64,000 nucleotides of DNA, taken from positions 17,060 through 81,059 of the forward strand of contig JAIPFM010000107.1 in NCBI GenBank assembly GCA_021736645.1, given 5' to 3'. Position numbers and translations under genes: made by a program. This DNA comes from Phycisphaerae bacterium. Its GTDB lineage: Bacteria; Planctomycetota; Phycisphaerae; Sedimentisphaerales; Anaerobacaceae. A model generated the notes under the pieces. It was not told the DNA's origin. It saw only the letters and a program-made list of their open reading frames with translations, and made no database searches. Shown piece after piece: positions 48,255-56,773 of the stretch (position 1 is the stretch's first letter; each line of letters starts with the position of its first letter).

Positions 48255-49175
48255 TTATCTCAGTGTGTCACCCGGCAGAGGATGACCTTCAGCATCGAGC
48301 ATCTGCACGCCCATGATGCTTTTGTCTACACCCGGATTGGCATAGCGCCACACGAGTGTCTTGTCCCGTGTGATCTCGAACATGGCCGTGCCCTGATCTC
48401 CCTTGTAGGCCGAGTACACGCCCACCACGATATGGCCGTTGGGCAGGACGTGCAAACCGCAGATCGCACTGATCAAGAGGCCTTCAAACTGTTTGTTTGA
48501 AAACTGCCACACGGTCTGTCCCTCGGCATCGAATTCCGTGATGAAGTCGATCTGTCCGACCAGGGTATGGCCGTTGTCCAGACGCACCGCTGAGAAGGCG
48601 ATATTGGAGACGGCCACGTCAAAGACGATGTCACCCTCGGGCGTGTATTCCCGCACGTGGTGTTCACCGGAGTGACACACCAGGTAATGGCCGTTCTTGA
48701 GCTTGCGCACCATGCGGAGGTTGTGGTGATTTCCCGGTGTGTAGGGCTTGACCGGCATTTCAAAAACGACTTGTCCGTCCCTGTCCACCTCCAGGATGCG
48801 CCCGGTCGAATTTTCACCAATCACGGTGAGGCCGTTCTCAAGACGCTGGCACGAAAAGGCCCCTCCGCCCGCAGTGACCTTGGGCCTGTACTGAAAGACG
48901 ACCTCATTGGTCCTGGGATTGATTTCCCTGACCACGCCGTCCGCCACCAGGACGTTTCCATTGGCCAGCATCCAGCAGTCGTGCACATTGCTGCCCCTTT
49001 GCTGCCATAGAATAGTGCCCTTCGGATCCATGAGGCGCACCCTGCCTGATCCTGTGGAGAGGACCTGACCTTGAAGCGTGCCGAACACGGTTTGTTTTGC
49101 GGGTTTGACAGCTTCCTGAGCGACGCCGGCAGATCCTATTGACAACAAGCAAGCCAAGACTAGACTGTAATGCAT
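48255..49175 (-). CDS. Secreted beta-propeller protein
   Basis: 306 residues from ATG at 49173-49175 with AGGAGA upstream. A signal peptide is present (SLVLACLLSIGSAGVAQ). About seven repeats of about 35-40 residues such as LANGNVLVADGVVREIN, LENGLTVIGENSTGRILEVD and LDNGHTLVGQIDFITEFD suggest an arylsulfotransferase/PQQ-like propeller. No catalytic residues are identified. It faces the second M56 gene tail to tail, 9 bp apart. It may bind or measure ligands outside the cell; function is not established. Confidence 0.75.
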   Translation of the reverse strand: MHYSLVLACLLSIGSAGVAQEAVKPAKQTVFGTLQGQVLSTGSGRVRLMDPKGTILWQQRGSNVHDCWMLANGNVLVADGVVREINPRTNEVVFQYRPKVTAGGGAFSCQRLENGLTVIGENSTGRILEVDRDGQVVFEMPVKPYTPGNHHNLRMVRKLKNGHYLVCHSGEHHVREYTPEGDIVFDVAVSNIAFSAVRLDNGHTLVGQIDFITEFDAEGQTVWQFSNKQFEGLLISAICGLHVLPNGHIVVGVYSAYKGDQGTAMFEITRDKTLVWRYANPGVDKSIMGVQMLDAEGHPLPGDTLR

Positions 49176-49443
49176 CGAAGTTCTCCTGATCAATGATCGA
49201 AACCCATGTTACACCTAAGCAGTTGCAGGAGTTGCCAAAGCAGACTGCAGGCGTTCAGTCGGTTGAATAGACCAGTTCCGGCTGCTAGCCGTGAACCGTG
49301 AACCCACGTGTTAATATAGCCCAATTGAGTATTCAAAGGTGTCAAAAAGGCTGCAAATTGAAAAAAAATGTAACACTTTTTGATCTCGAACGACTAATTG
49401 TTGAAGACTGAAAAAAATACGATGACTCATGGAGAGACTGATT

Positions 49444-50403
49444 ATGAAGACAAAATGGGTATTAGGCTTGGTGGTTATTGCGGGTTTAATGCAGGCCGGA
49501 TGCAGTATCAACTTTTCCGGATTTCGTGCCAAGGCCGATCGTGATCAGGTCTTGAATGCGCCGCTGGTGCCAGGTCAGTCGTTAACGGCAGATACCAGTT
49601 TTGGATCTATCAAGGTCACTGGTACAGATGTGCAGGCCTGCGAGGTCCAGGCCCACATTCAAGTCCAGGCGTCCTCCCAGGAAAAGGCGGATCTCCTGCT
49701 GGAAAAGGTGTTCGTGGTCCTCGAAGCCCAGGGCGATGGCTTGTCATTACGTGTGGAGAAACCCCATCTCGGCAACAATGAATCGGTGGGGGTGAGCTAC
49801 GACATCACAGTGCCGCACCAGACACAGTTGGACTGTACCACATCTTTTGGCACCATTGATATCCGGCAGACAGAGGGCGATGTCAAGGCCAGGACCAGCT
49901 TTGGCAGTATCCACTGTAATGCGGTGACCGGCGTCTTGAACCTGAAAACGAGTCACGGCAAGATTGACATGCATGAGGTGCTGAGCCCCGAGATTATGGC
50001 GGACACGAGTTTTGGGAGCGTGTCGCTCAATTGCAGGGATTCGGGCGTGTCTAAGGGACGCATCATCCTGAAGACCTCTCACGGCCGTATTACCGCAGAA
50101 AACATTCGCACGTCCGTATTGGATGCCAGAACGAGCTTTGGGAGCGTGTCTGCGGCCTATGCCCCGGATGGCCCAGAAGACCTGGATGTCACCCTGTCCA
50201 GTTCGCACGGCTCACTGTCCATGACCCCGCCTGATGCCTTTTCCGGACGCGTGGATCTGTCCACGTCACACGGGTCCATCCACGTGGATCGCCCTGTGAC
50301 CGTCCAGGGCGGCATCAGCAAAGACCACATGGCAGGGACCCTCGGCGACGGTCCGGGCTCCATCCGAATGAACACGAGTTTCGCCTCCGTCAAGTTACAT
50401 TAG
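49444..50403 (+). CDS. DUF4097-like lipoprotein with repeated TSFGS/TSHG motif
   Basis: 319 residues from ATG at 49444 (GGAGAG upstream). The lipobox LMQAGC puts a lipid on Cys20, so it is an envelope lipoprotein. The rest is all beta with TSFG or TSHG turns at about residues 51, 133, 151, 169, 188, 211, 230, 253, 274 and 311, mostly 18-23 apart, typical of the DUF4097 beta-solenoid (adhesin-like or bactofilin-like stack). The two motif types nearly alternate. Function is unknown. Its TAG stop (50401-50403) is formed by the first bases of the MITE-like element, so the true original end may have been further on. Confidence 0.8.
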   Translation: MKTKWVLGLVVIAGLMQAGCSINFSGFRAKADRDQVLNAPLVPGQSLTADTSFGSIKVTGTDVQACEVQAHIQVQASSQEKADLLLEKVFVVLEAQGDGLSLRVEKPHLGNNESVGVSYDITVPHQTQLDCTTSFGTIDIRQTEGDVKARTSFGSIHCNAVTGVLNLKTSHGKIDMHEVLSPEIMADTSFGSVSLNCRDSGVSKGRIILKTSHGRITAENIRTSVLDARTSFGSVSAAYAPDGPEDLDVTLSSSHGSLSMTPPDAFSGRVDLSTSHGSIHVDRPVTVQGGISKDHMAGTLGDGPGSIRMNTSFASVKLH

Positions 50404-50564
50404 GCTCTGTCTGAAAAGTCGCTCTGGCTTCGAGCGGCCCTTTTCCCGCCTGGCTGCATCCGGCTGCATCGACGATACAACCGATATCGCCTGCTTCGCC
50501 GTCTTTGCCAGGCGAAAAAATGGCTCGCTCTCGGGCCGACGATGGACTTTTCAGACAGAGCCTA
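50401..50564. repeat. MITE-like repeat element, copy B
   Basis: 164 bp with perfect 20-bp ends TAGGCTCTGTCTGAAAAGTC and its complement, each bearing an outer TA. Its complement matches copy A (7742-7903) over the whole length with scattered changes. No coding capacity. TA at both sides may be a target duplication of a Tc1/IS630-type transposase, acting in trans. It begins within the stop codon of the lipoprotein gene and ends 52 bp before the sulfatase 2 stop. Confidence 0.88.
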
Positions 50565-50615
50565 GTAGATCATCGGCCTGACGGACGTGATATTGTCGCG
50601 ATGATTCGCTGTGCT

Positions 50616-52016
50616 CTACGGCATTTGAAAGTGCTTCTGCTGACGTGCAGCCTGGTGCGCGGCCGTGCTGTCAATGATGGCGCCGGGGTCTTTTTGTTCG
50701 GTCATCCATTGATCCAGGCGTGCGCTGAGTCGAGCCATGATGTCTGCATAGTCGGGATCGCGTGCCAGGTCGGTCATCTGGTGCAGGTCGGTCTGGTTGT
50801 CGTAGAGTTGCTCGGCTGGACGACGCATGTATCGTTCGAGCAGGTTGTAGCTGCGCTGATCGTCTGCTGAAGTCCAGAACATGGACGGGACATACGCGTT
50901 GTGCTCCGCGCGACCGAAGATGTGTTTTTCGATGTAGATGCGTTCCGGGCATAGATTACGTAAATAATGGTATCGCCCGTCCGTCACACCGCGGATCGGG
51001 TAGGCCGGACCTTCGGGCACATTGTTGTGCATGAAGTAGGCATAGTCGCGGTGCCTGGTCTGACGGCCCTTTAGGACCGGAAGAAAACTGGACCCGTCGA
51101 AGTCGCTGCTTTGGGCATTGCCCCCAACGGCCTCGAGCAGTGTGGGCAGGATGTCACAGTATTGCACCAGGGCCTGAGTCCGCTGGGCGGGTTTGACCGT
51201 GCCGGGCCACCTGACGATCAAGCCGGTGTGGACACCGGCATTCCAGTTGGTCCATTTGCAGCCCGGGAACTGTGCCCCCTGTTCCGACGTGAACAACACG
51301 ATGGTGTTGTCGGCCTGCCCCGTGGCTTCCAGGGCATCCAGGGTTCGGCCGACCTGTTCGTCCATGACCTCGATCTCGGCCAGGTACTTGGCGAATTCCG
51401 TGCGGGTCACCTGGGTGTCTGCCAGATGGGCAGGCAGTTGAAAGCGGGCCGGATCGAAGTGTGAGGGATCTCCCACGGTCCAGGGCGCATGCGGCGAGGT
51501 GAAGGCGGCCACCAGAGCGAAGGGCTGCGTGCCGTCTCGGTTCATGAATTCGGACAGAGGCGCAGAGTCGTAATCGGCAGTCTCGGCCACACAGTTTCGT
51601 TCCACACCGGGCACCATTTCAAAGGGGTAGTTGACCTTTGGGGCCAGGTGGTCTTTGCCGGCCAGCCCCACACGGTATCCCAGGGCCTTCAGGTAATGGG
51701 CGCTGCTCTTGAGTCCGCGACGTGCAGGCACGTGGTTCCAGGCGACTCCGCTGCGCATGGGATAGAGTCCCGTGTGCAGGGCCGCACGACACGGCACGCA
51801 CATGGACATGGACACGTAGGCCTGGTCAAAGGTCAGACCCTGGCTGGCCAGGGCATCGAGGCGCGGGGTCTTGACGTTGACTCCCCCGTAAAGCGGCAAA
51901 TCACTGTAGGTACAGTCGTCCGCCATCAGGATCAGAATGTTGGGACGGGGTGTGGCAGCGGTCAAGACACTGCTGACCATCAGTGTCAGAACGAGAAAAA
52001 AAGGCCTTGTCTGCAT
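50616..52016 (-). CDS. Secreted sulfatase 2
   Basis: 466 residues from ATG at 52014-52016 with AGGAGA upstream; a longer frame is open but lacks this site. A signal peptide is present (FFLVLTLMVSSVLTA). The signature CVPCRAALHTGLYP has Cys73, Pro75 and Arg77; the second Cys (76) does not alter the CxPxR rule. Metal ligand DDCTYSD follows the first strand, and VLFTSEQGAQFPG holds the later loop. This is a type I arylsulfatase acting in the periplasm or outside on a sulfated glycan. Sequence is only distantly like sulfatase 1. Confidence 0.92.
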   Translation of the reverse strand: MQTRPFFLVLTLMVSSVLTAATPRPNILILMADDCTYSDLPLYGGVNVKTPRLDALASQGLTFDQAYVSMSMCVPCRAALHTGLYPMRSGVAWNHVPARRGLKSSAHYLKALGYRVGLAGKDHLAPKVNYPFEMVPGVERNCVAETADYDSAPLSEFMNRDGTQPFALVAAFTSPHAPWTVGDPSHFDPARFQLPAHLADTQVTRTEFAKYLAEIEVMDEQVGRTLDALEATGQADNTIVLFTSEQGAQFPGCKWTNWNAGVHTGLIVRWPGTVKPAQRTQALVQYCDILPTLLEAVGGNAQSSDFDGSSFLPVLKGRQTRHRDYAYFMHNNVPEGPAYPIRGVTDGRYHYLRNLCPERIYIEKHIFGRAEHNAYVPSMFWTSADDQRSYNLLERYMRRPAEQLYDNQTDLHQMTDLARDPDYADIMARLSARLDQWMTEQKDPGAIIDSTAAHQAARQQKHFQMP

Positions 52017-52118
52017 GTTGAAATCTCCTAATCCATTTTTCCATGTCAGCCTGAACATCTTTACAGATCGTACCACCTGAGTCGGGTTTATTCCAACCTT
52101 TACCCAAGAGAACCGACC

Positions 52119-52303
52119 TTAGGACTCGTCCAGAAATAACTTCCGAATTCTCCATCTCATCAGCAGGCCATCTTCGGCCGTTCCTCAATCGCGAAATCCT
52201 CTACGCAGAATGGTTGCGCCTCCGGTTCCGCTCAATCGATCACGCCCAAATCCAACCCAAATCTGAGCGGATAATTCACAATTTATTGCTGGACGAGTCC
52301 TTA
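52119..52303. repeat. Second MITE-like element with TTA duplication
   Basis: The core 52122-52300 is bounded by GGACTCGTCCAG and CTGGACGAGTCC with further imperfect pairing inward for about 30 bp. TTA is directly repeated at 52119-52121 and 52301-52303, consistent with a target-site duplication of the TNA type used by some IS5-family elements. No gene inside. It is upstream of sulfatase 2. The stretch 52304-52626 holds no recognised feature other than the protease promoter region. Confidence 0.72.
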
Positions 52304-52626
52304 GAATGACGGCCTCAAGGATGGAGGGGCCATTGGCGGCCCCTGCAGTCTCTCTTTCTTTGTCCCGACTGTCGGGCATTAAGGCTGCTCAGGGCCCCAG
52401 ATACCCCAATAATTAATCATTTTTAGGTCACCAAATTGGATTGACTTTGACGAATTAGAGTATTAGGGTGGCATTGCCCAATTTGACCGGATTCATATCT
52501 CGCATCGGGTTGAATGGAGCGGCCGAAATGTATGCAGGGGGGATGGTCGGAGGTGCGGCAACGTTCGCTGCGCACAACGATTTGAATGAAACTGAGTGTC
52601 AGTACGGTCATGTAAGGAGTCAGCGT

Positions 52627-53667
52627 ATGTGTAGGCGATTCATTGCCAGGGGGTTGTTTTTTGCAGCGGTCATGCTGGGCCTCTTCGTGTTTCCCACAGT
52701 CCTGTCCGCGCAGGGCAACAGTGAGTGGGCCTTTGAGCGGGTCAAGGCCGTCCAGGAGACGCACACTCAGGCGCTGATGGCCAAGCCGGGCGTGGTGGGC
52801 ACGGCCATAGGCTCCGATGAGGGGGACCGACCGGTTGTCCTTGTCCTGGTGGAACGGGGCGATGTGCCGGGTATCCCTGCGAACCTGGAAGGCATACCTG
52901 TCAGACCGCTGGTCACAGGTGAAATAAACGCGCTGGCAAAAGGAACCGCCAAGCCGGACAAGCCTGGCAAGCCCGGCGGCGAAGATCCCCCGACTGATCC
53001 CATTGACCCTACAGCACGATTTGATCGGCCGGTTCCAATCGGTGTTTCCACAGGTAACATAGGGTCGGAATCTTCTGGAACAATCGGCTGCAGGGTTACC
53101 GCTGGAGGTAAATTCTATGCACTGAGCAACAACCATGTTTACGCTCTTTTAAATGCCGCTTCACCTGGTAGTCAAGTGCTGCAGCCGGGACGTTATGACG
53201 ATAATGAAGACTATAACAACAACGTTATCGGAACGCTTGCAGCTTATGCGAGAATCAGTTTCTCAGAGGACAATACCATAGATGCTGCCCTTGCAGAATG
53301 CTTGCCAAACGCTCTTGGACAGGGTACGCCTGCAGATGGATACGGCATCCCCAGGATCGAGCCAGTTGCGGCTAGAGTCCGCATGGAAGTCATGAAGTAT
53401 GGCCGAACCACCGGCCAGACAACTGGAAAGGTCAAGGCCATCAATGCGACTGTGAATGTGGGTTACGGATCGGGTACAGCTCGATTCGTTGGCCAGATTG
53501 TCATTGCCGGTAGGGGATTCTCTGCGCCCGGCGATTCCGGTTCACTCATCGTGTCAGACTCACGGGAACCTGTAGGGTTGTTGTTTGCCGGCAGCGAACT
53601 CACGACGATAGCCAATCCAATTCAGACAGTGCTTGATAAGTTTGATGCCACGATCGATGGCGAATAG
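52627..53667 (+). CDS. Secreted trypsin-like serine protease with pro-region
   Basis: 346 residues from ATG at 52627 with AAGGAG 8 bases before. Residues 1-28 are a signal peptide. Residues 30-105 are a pro-region (AFERVKAVQETHTQAL...) and 106-130 a Pro/Lys/Asp linker. The catalytic domain has His170 (LSNNHVYAL), Asp219 (NTIDAALAE) and Ser304 (GDSGSLIV), an intact chymotrypsin-type triad. Paired cysteines 155 and 225 may make a disulfide. It may be self-cleaved in the linker. The next gene, 2 bp away, encodes a lipoprotein matching the pro-region. Confidence 0.85.
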   Translation: MCRRFIARGLFFAAVMLGLFVFPTVLSAQGNSEWAFERVKAVQETHTQALMAKPGVVGTAIGSDEGDRPVVLVLVERGDVPGIPANLEGIPVRPLVTGEINALAKGTAKPDKPGKPGGEDPPTDPIDPTARFDRPVPIGVSTGNIGSESSGTIGCRVTAGGKFYALSNNHVYALLNAASPGSQVLQPGRYDDNEDYNNNVIGTLAAYARISFSEDNTIDAALAECLPNALGQGTPADGYGIPRIEPVAARVRMEVMKYGRTTGQTTGKVKAINATVNVGYGSGTARFVGQIVIAGRGFSAPGDSGSLIVSDSREPVGLLFAGSELTTIANPIQTVLDKFDATIDGE

Positions 53668-53669
53668 CA

Positions 53670-54008
53670 ATGATCAGGCGCCTCGTTGCTCTGCTTTTGA
53701 ATATCAGTGTTGTCACCGCAGCCGGCCTTGTGACCGGCTGCGGTTCTTTTGCAGGTCGCAGCGACCAGGCCAGGGGCAAGACCATGACCAAGCCGACCAT
53801 TGAACAGATTCAGGAAGCGCACACGGATGAGTGGATGGCCATCCCGGGTGTGGAAGGCACGGCCATCGGCCTGCACCAAGGGAAGCCTTGCATCCTGATC
53901 CTTGCGTCGGTCGAGGCATCGCAGTTACGGGACAGGATACCCTCTAAAGTTCAGGGTTATTCCGTGGTCATCGAAGAAACAGGGACATTTCGCACGCTGG
54001 ATCCCTAG
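53670..54008 (+). CDS. Lipoprotein homologous to the protease pro-region (possible inhibitor)
   Basis: 112 residues; ATG at 53670 follows the protease stop by 2 bp. The lipobox LVTGC gives Cys24. The mature part aligns with the pro-region of the protease: IEQIQEAHTDEWMAIPGVEG against VKAVQETHTQALMAKPGVVG, both followed by TAIG and a strand ILILASVEA/VVLVLVERG. It has no catalytic domain. A membrane-anchored copy of a pro-region beside its protease is typical of inhibitors or folding partners; this role is inference. Confidence 0.75.
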   Translation: MIRRLVALLLNISVVTAAGLVTGCGSFAGRSDQARGKTMTKPTIEQIQEAHTDEWMAIPGVEGTAIGLHQGKPCILILASVEASQLRDRIPSKVQGYSVVIEETGTFRTLDP

Positions 54009-54035
54009 TGAGCCCATTGGAACACCTGACTTGGC

Positions 54036-54278
54036 ATGTTCCAATATTTTCCCCACACGGTTTCCAGATTCACTTATTTGGAACAGGGCGTTGTCACTTC
54101 CATTGGCAGGCCCTTCACCCGTGTCCTATCGGCACGTCCGCAGCACAGCTCTGTGCAGTCATTGATTGTCAGCCGTCAGACAATCTTATCTGTCGGTACG
54201 TACACGACTGTGGTCACCGACGTGACAGTCGCAGGACTCGACTGGGACGGGATCACGCCGACGAACAGTTCCGACTAA
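54036..54278 (+). CDS. Doubtful ORF after the protease pair
   Basis: 80 codons ending in VTDVTVAGLDWDGITPTNSSD; the C-terminal half looks protein-like (alternating beta pattern) but the N-terminus does not, and the start is weak. It may be the end of a broken exported protein gene. It lies before a strong terminator at 54320-54353. No family is recognised. Confidence 0.25.
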   Translation: MFQYFPHTVSRFTYLEQGVVTSIGRPFTRVLSARPQHSSVQSLIVSRQTILSVGTYTTVVTDVTVAGLDWDGITPTNSSD

Positions 54279-54319
54279 GAGGGCTCATGTGCTTGGATTG
54301 TTTTACTGCAGTATAATCT

Positions 54320-54353
54320 CCGCAGCCGGCAAACCTGTCGGCTGCGGTTTTTT
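54320..54353 (+). terminator. Terminator after the protease operon
   Basis: A perfect 9-bp stem CCGCAGCCG / CGGCTGCGG (54320-54328 with 54339-54347) is followed by six Ts. Confidence 0.92.
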
Positions 54354-54367
54354 CTTGCCAGAGTATG

Positions 54368-55261
54368 TCACTTCCACTGCACTGTGGCCACCACCGGGAA
54401 GTGATCCGAGGGGTAGCGCCCGCTCGTGTTCATCCTGAGGATGTCGGCGGCCACGATGTTCAGGCAATCGGTGACCCAGACGTAGTCGATCTTCTCTCCT
54501 GTGAGGGTGCCCCTGAATCCATTGAACGTACCGACCGTCTCGACGTGGGGGTGGATTGCTCTAAAGGTGTCTACCAGGTGAACCGTTTTTGGGGCGGCAT
54601 CCGGAGCCGTCTTGACCTTGAACGTCGGGGTTTTGATCTGGGTGATGGCCGGGTTGGTCTCACCGGCGTTGAAGTCGCCTGTGACAAAGGCAGGGGCCAG
54701 GGTCTTTCGCTGGGCGATGCGCTCCAGCACGAGTTTGACGCCCTTGACTCTGGCTTCCTGGGAGACGTGATCCAGATGCAGGTTGTACACGTAGAAGCGG
54801 CGTTCGGAAGTCTTGTCCTTGAACAGGGCCCAGGTACAGATTCTCGTGCAGGCCGTGTTCCATGACATGGAGGCCACGACACTGGGCGTTTCCGAGAGCC
54901 AGAACGTGCTGCTGTTCAGGACGTCGAAGCGGTCCGTACGATAGAGCAGGGCACTGTATTCGCCCTTGGTCTTGCCGTCGTCCCGTCCCACGCCAATGAC
55001 GGTGTAGCCCGGCACGGCCCCTGTCATCTGGTCGATCTGAAACTTCAGGGCCTCCTGCAGGCCCACCACATCGGGCTGCTGGTCCTCGAGCACGGAGAAT
55101 ACCAGGTCCTTGCGCAGGTCCCAGTGGTTGGGACCATCTCCGGCGCTGCCATAACGAATGTTAAAGGTCATGATCGACAGCGTGTCAGGGGAGGCTGCAC
55201 AAAGCGGGGCTGCAAAAAGGCTCAACAGACAGCATAGAGTCAGAACGATCACGGATTTCAT
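54368..55261 (-). CDS. Endonuclease/exonuclease/phosphatase-family protein 2
   Basis: 297 residues from ATG at 55261 with AAGGAG about 9 bases upstream. A signal peptide is clear (VIVLTLCCLLSLFAAPLCA). EEP motifs are IMTFNIRYGSAGDG, VGLQEALKFQID, NLHLDHVS, VTGDFNAG and SDHFPVVATV, all with their metal- and proton-binding residues. This group resembles secreted phosphodiesterases/inositol-phosphatase-like enzymes seen in polysaccharide loci. It converges on the terminator of the protease operon and is divergent from the acyltransferase gene. The substrate is not known. Confidence 0.9.
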   Translation of the reverse strand: MKSVIVLTLCCLLSLFAAPLCAASPDTLSIMTFNIRYGSAGDGPNHWDLRKDLVFSVLEDQQPDVVGLQEALKFQIDQMTGAVPGYTVIGVGRDDGKTKGEYSALLYRTDRFDVLNSSTFWLSETPSVVASMSWNTACTRICTWALFKDKTSERRFYVYNLHLDHVSQEARVKGVKLVLERIAQRKTLAPAFVTGDFNAGETNPAITQIKTPTFKVKTAPDAAPKTVHLVDTFRAIHPHVETVGTFNGFRGTLTGEKIDYVWVTDCLNIVAADILRMNTSGRYPSDHFPVVATVQWK

Positions 55262-55357
55262 GAGGATCACTCCTTTTTTAATGGGTTGGTTTTTCATCAA
55301 TTACTCTATAGTATGGGCTAATCGGAAATAATCAATGATTGATTTGAAAGACTCCAT

Positions 55358-56635
55358 TTGAGAGCCAAGAACGAACCATCGCCGTGGTACCGCGTGGACA
55401 ATGCAGGCCGGATCTTTGCCTGTACCGTGCTCAGCGATCTGATTACCGTGTTCAGGCTGTCTGCCACGCTCAAGGCCCCTGTGCATGTGGGGCGCCTGCA
55501 GGCTGCGCTGGAAGCGGTCTTGCCGCGTTTTCCCTATTTTGCCGTGCAGATGCGCAGGACCGTGTTCTGGCCGTGCTATGAACCCAACGAGCAGGTGCCC
55601 CGTGTCCAGGCCGACGCGCAGTCTCCCTGTCAGGGATTCGTGGTCAGGGGGCGGGGACGGTTTCCCTTTCGCGTGCGTGCATTCCACACCCGGATTGCCG
55701 TGGAGTTTTCCCATGCCGTGACAGACGCCACTGGGGCCCTTGAGTTTCTCAAGTCCCTGGTCGCGGAGTATCTGTGTCACAGCGGTCTGGCACTGACAGA
55801 CCCGCAGGGGTTGATGCTGCCGGGCCAGGTCCCCGATCCTGAAGAATGTGAAGATGCCTTCCGTAAGTATTGTCAGAAGGGATTGCCCCATCCGGAAAAA
55901 CGCCTTCGTGCGTTTCGCCTGAAATTGCCCACGGAACCAAGGGGCGTGTTTCACATCACCACAGGGATTGTATCTTTTGATACGGTTCGGGACTGCGCGA
56001 AACAACACGAAGTGTCTCTGACCGAACTGCTGGCAGCTCTGTACCTGGATGCACTGCAGGCACAACTGCCCCACAGGCAGCCGCGGCGCAGGGCCCGTCC
56101 GATCTGTCTCGATGTGCCTGTGAATCTCCGCAGTCTGTTTCCCTCCCGGACACTGCGGAATTTCTTTTTGCCCGTGTATCTCACCATTGATCCGAGGCTG
56201 GGGCACTATACGTTTGACGAGATCCTCAAGAAGGTCCATCACAGCATGCGCGCCGGTCTGGATCTGAAGGAATTGGCCCGGCAGATCACACGCAATGTGG
56301 GGGCAGAGCGTCACCCGTTCATTCGAACGCTGCCCTTCTGGGTCAAGGGCCAGGTCCTGTCCGTGGTGTATCATCGTCTGTCTCTGCGTCGTACGACCAG
56401 TTCGCTGTCGAATCTGGGACGCGCGGCCATGCCGCCTGAGTTGAGCGCGGCCATCGAACGGTTTGAGTTTGTGCCGGTGTTTCCCAATGCACGCAAAATA
56501 AGTTGTGGTTGTATCAGCTTTGGCGATCGTTTATATATCACCTTTGGTCGGACACTCACGCAGCCTGTGGTGGAACAGACGTTTTTCAGGAAGCTCGTGG
56601 CGCTGGGGTGTCCTGTGAAGATTGAAACCAATTAG
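55358..56635 (+). CDS. Condensation/acyltransferase-type protein (alcohol O-acetyltransferase-like)
   Basis: 425 residues with a TTG start at 55358; no ATG is suitable, and WYRVDNAGRIF just after it is the usual N-terminus of this family. The catalytic HxxxD motif is HAVTD with His119 and Asp123. SDLITVFRLSATLK and SNLGRAAMP are further family landmarks of the chloramphenicol acetyltransferase-like fold. It transfers an acyl group to a hydroxyl or amine, substrate unknown. In other bacteria such proteins are found next to DUF6320 proteins, as here (56774-57478), which suggests a joint task in a membrane process. Confidence 0.75.
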   Translation: MRAKNEPSPWYRVDNAGRIFACTVLSDLITVFRLSATLKAPVHVGRLQAALEAVLPRFPYFAVQMRRTVFWPCYEPNEQVPRVQADAQSPCQGFVVRGRGRFPFRVRAFHTRIAVEFSHAVTDATGALEFLKSLVAEYLCHSGLALTDPQGLMLPGQVPDPEECEDAFRKYCQKGLPHPEKRLRAFRLKLPTEPRGVFHITTGIVSFDTVRDCAKQHEVSLTELLAALYLDALQAQLPHRQPRRRARPICLDVPVNLRSLFPSRTLRNFFLPVYLTIDPRLGHYTFDEILKKVHHSMRAGLDLKELARQITRNVGAERHPFIRTLPFWVKGQVLSVVYHRLSLRRTTSSLSNLGRAAMPPELSAAIERFEFVPVFPNARKISCGCISFGDRLYITFGRTLTQPVVEQTFFRKLVALGCPVKIETN

Positions 56636-56637
56636 GA

Positions 56638-56684
56638 ACAGGACTTTTTGAAAAGCCCTGTGGTTTTCAGTTTTCAGTAGGCAG
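56638..56684. repeat. Left arm of a 47-bp inverted repeat
   Basis: This segment and the complement of 57521-57567 are identical at 46 of 47 bases. It starts 3 bp after the acyltransferase stop and contains an internal hairpin-prone part (ACTTTTTGAAAAGCC). See the right arm. Together they enclose the DUF6320 gene (about 930 bp). Confidence 0.88.
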
Positions 56685-56773
56685 TATGCAGAGAAACCAA
56701 AATCAAGATCTGTACCGTATTCTGTTGTCTGTACACGTGAAGCAGGCAGACTTTATCTATCTGGGAACCGTTG

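Noticed and set aside
55301..56374. 357-codon frame opposite the acyltransferase gene
   Set aside because: No motif and unusual composition; the sense strand has HxxxD and family landmarks.
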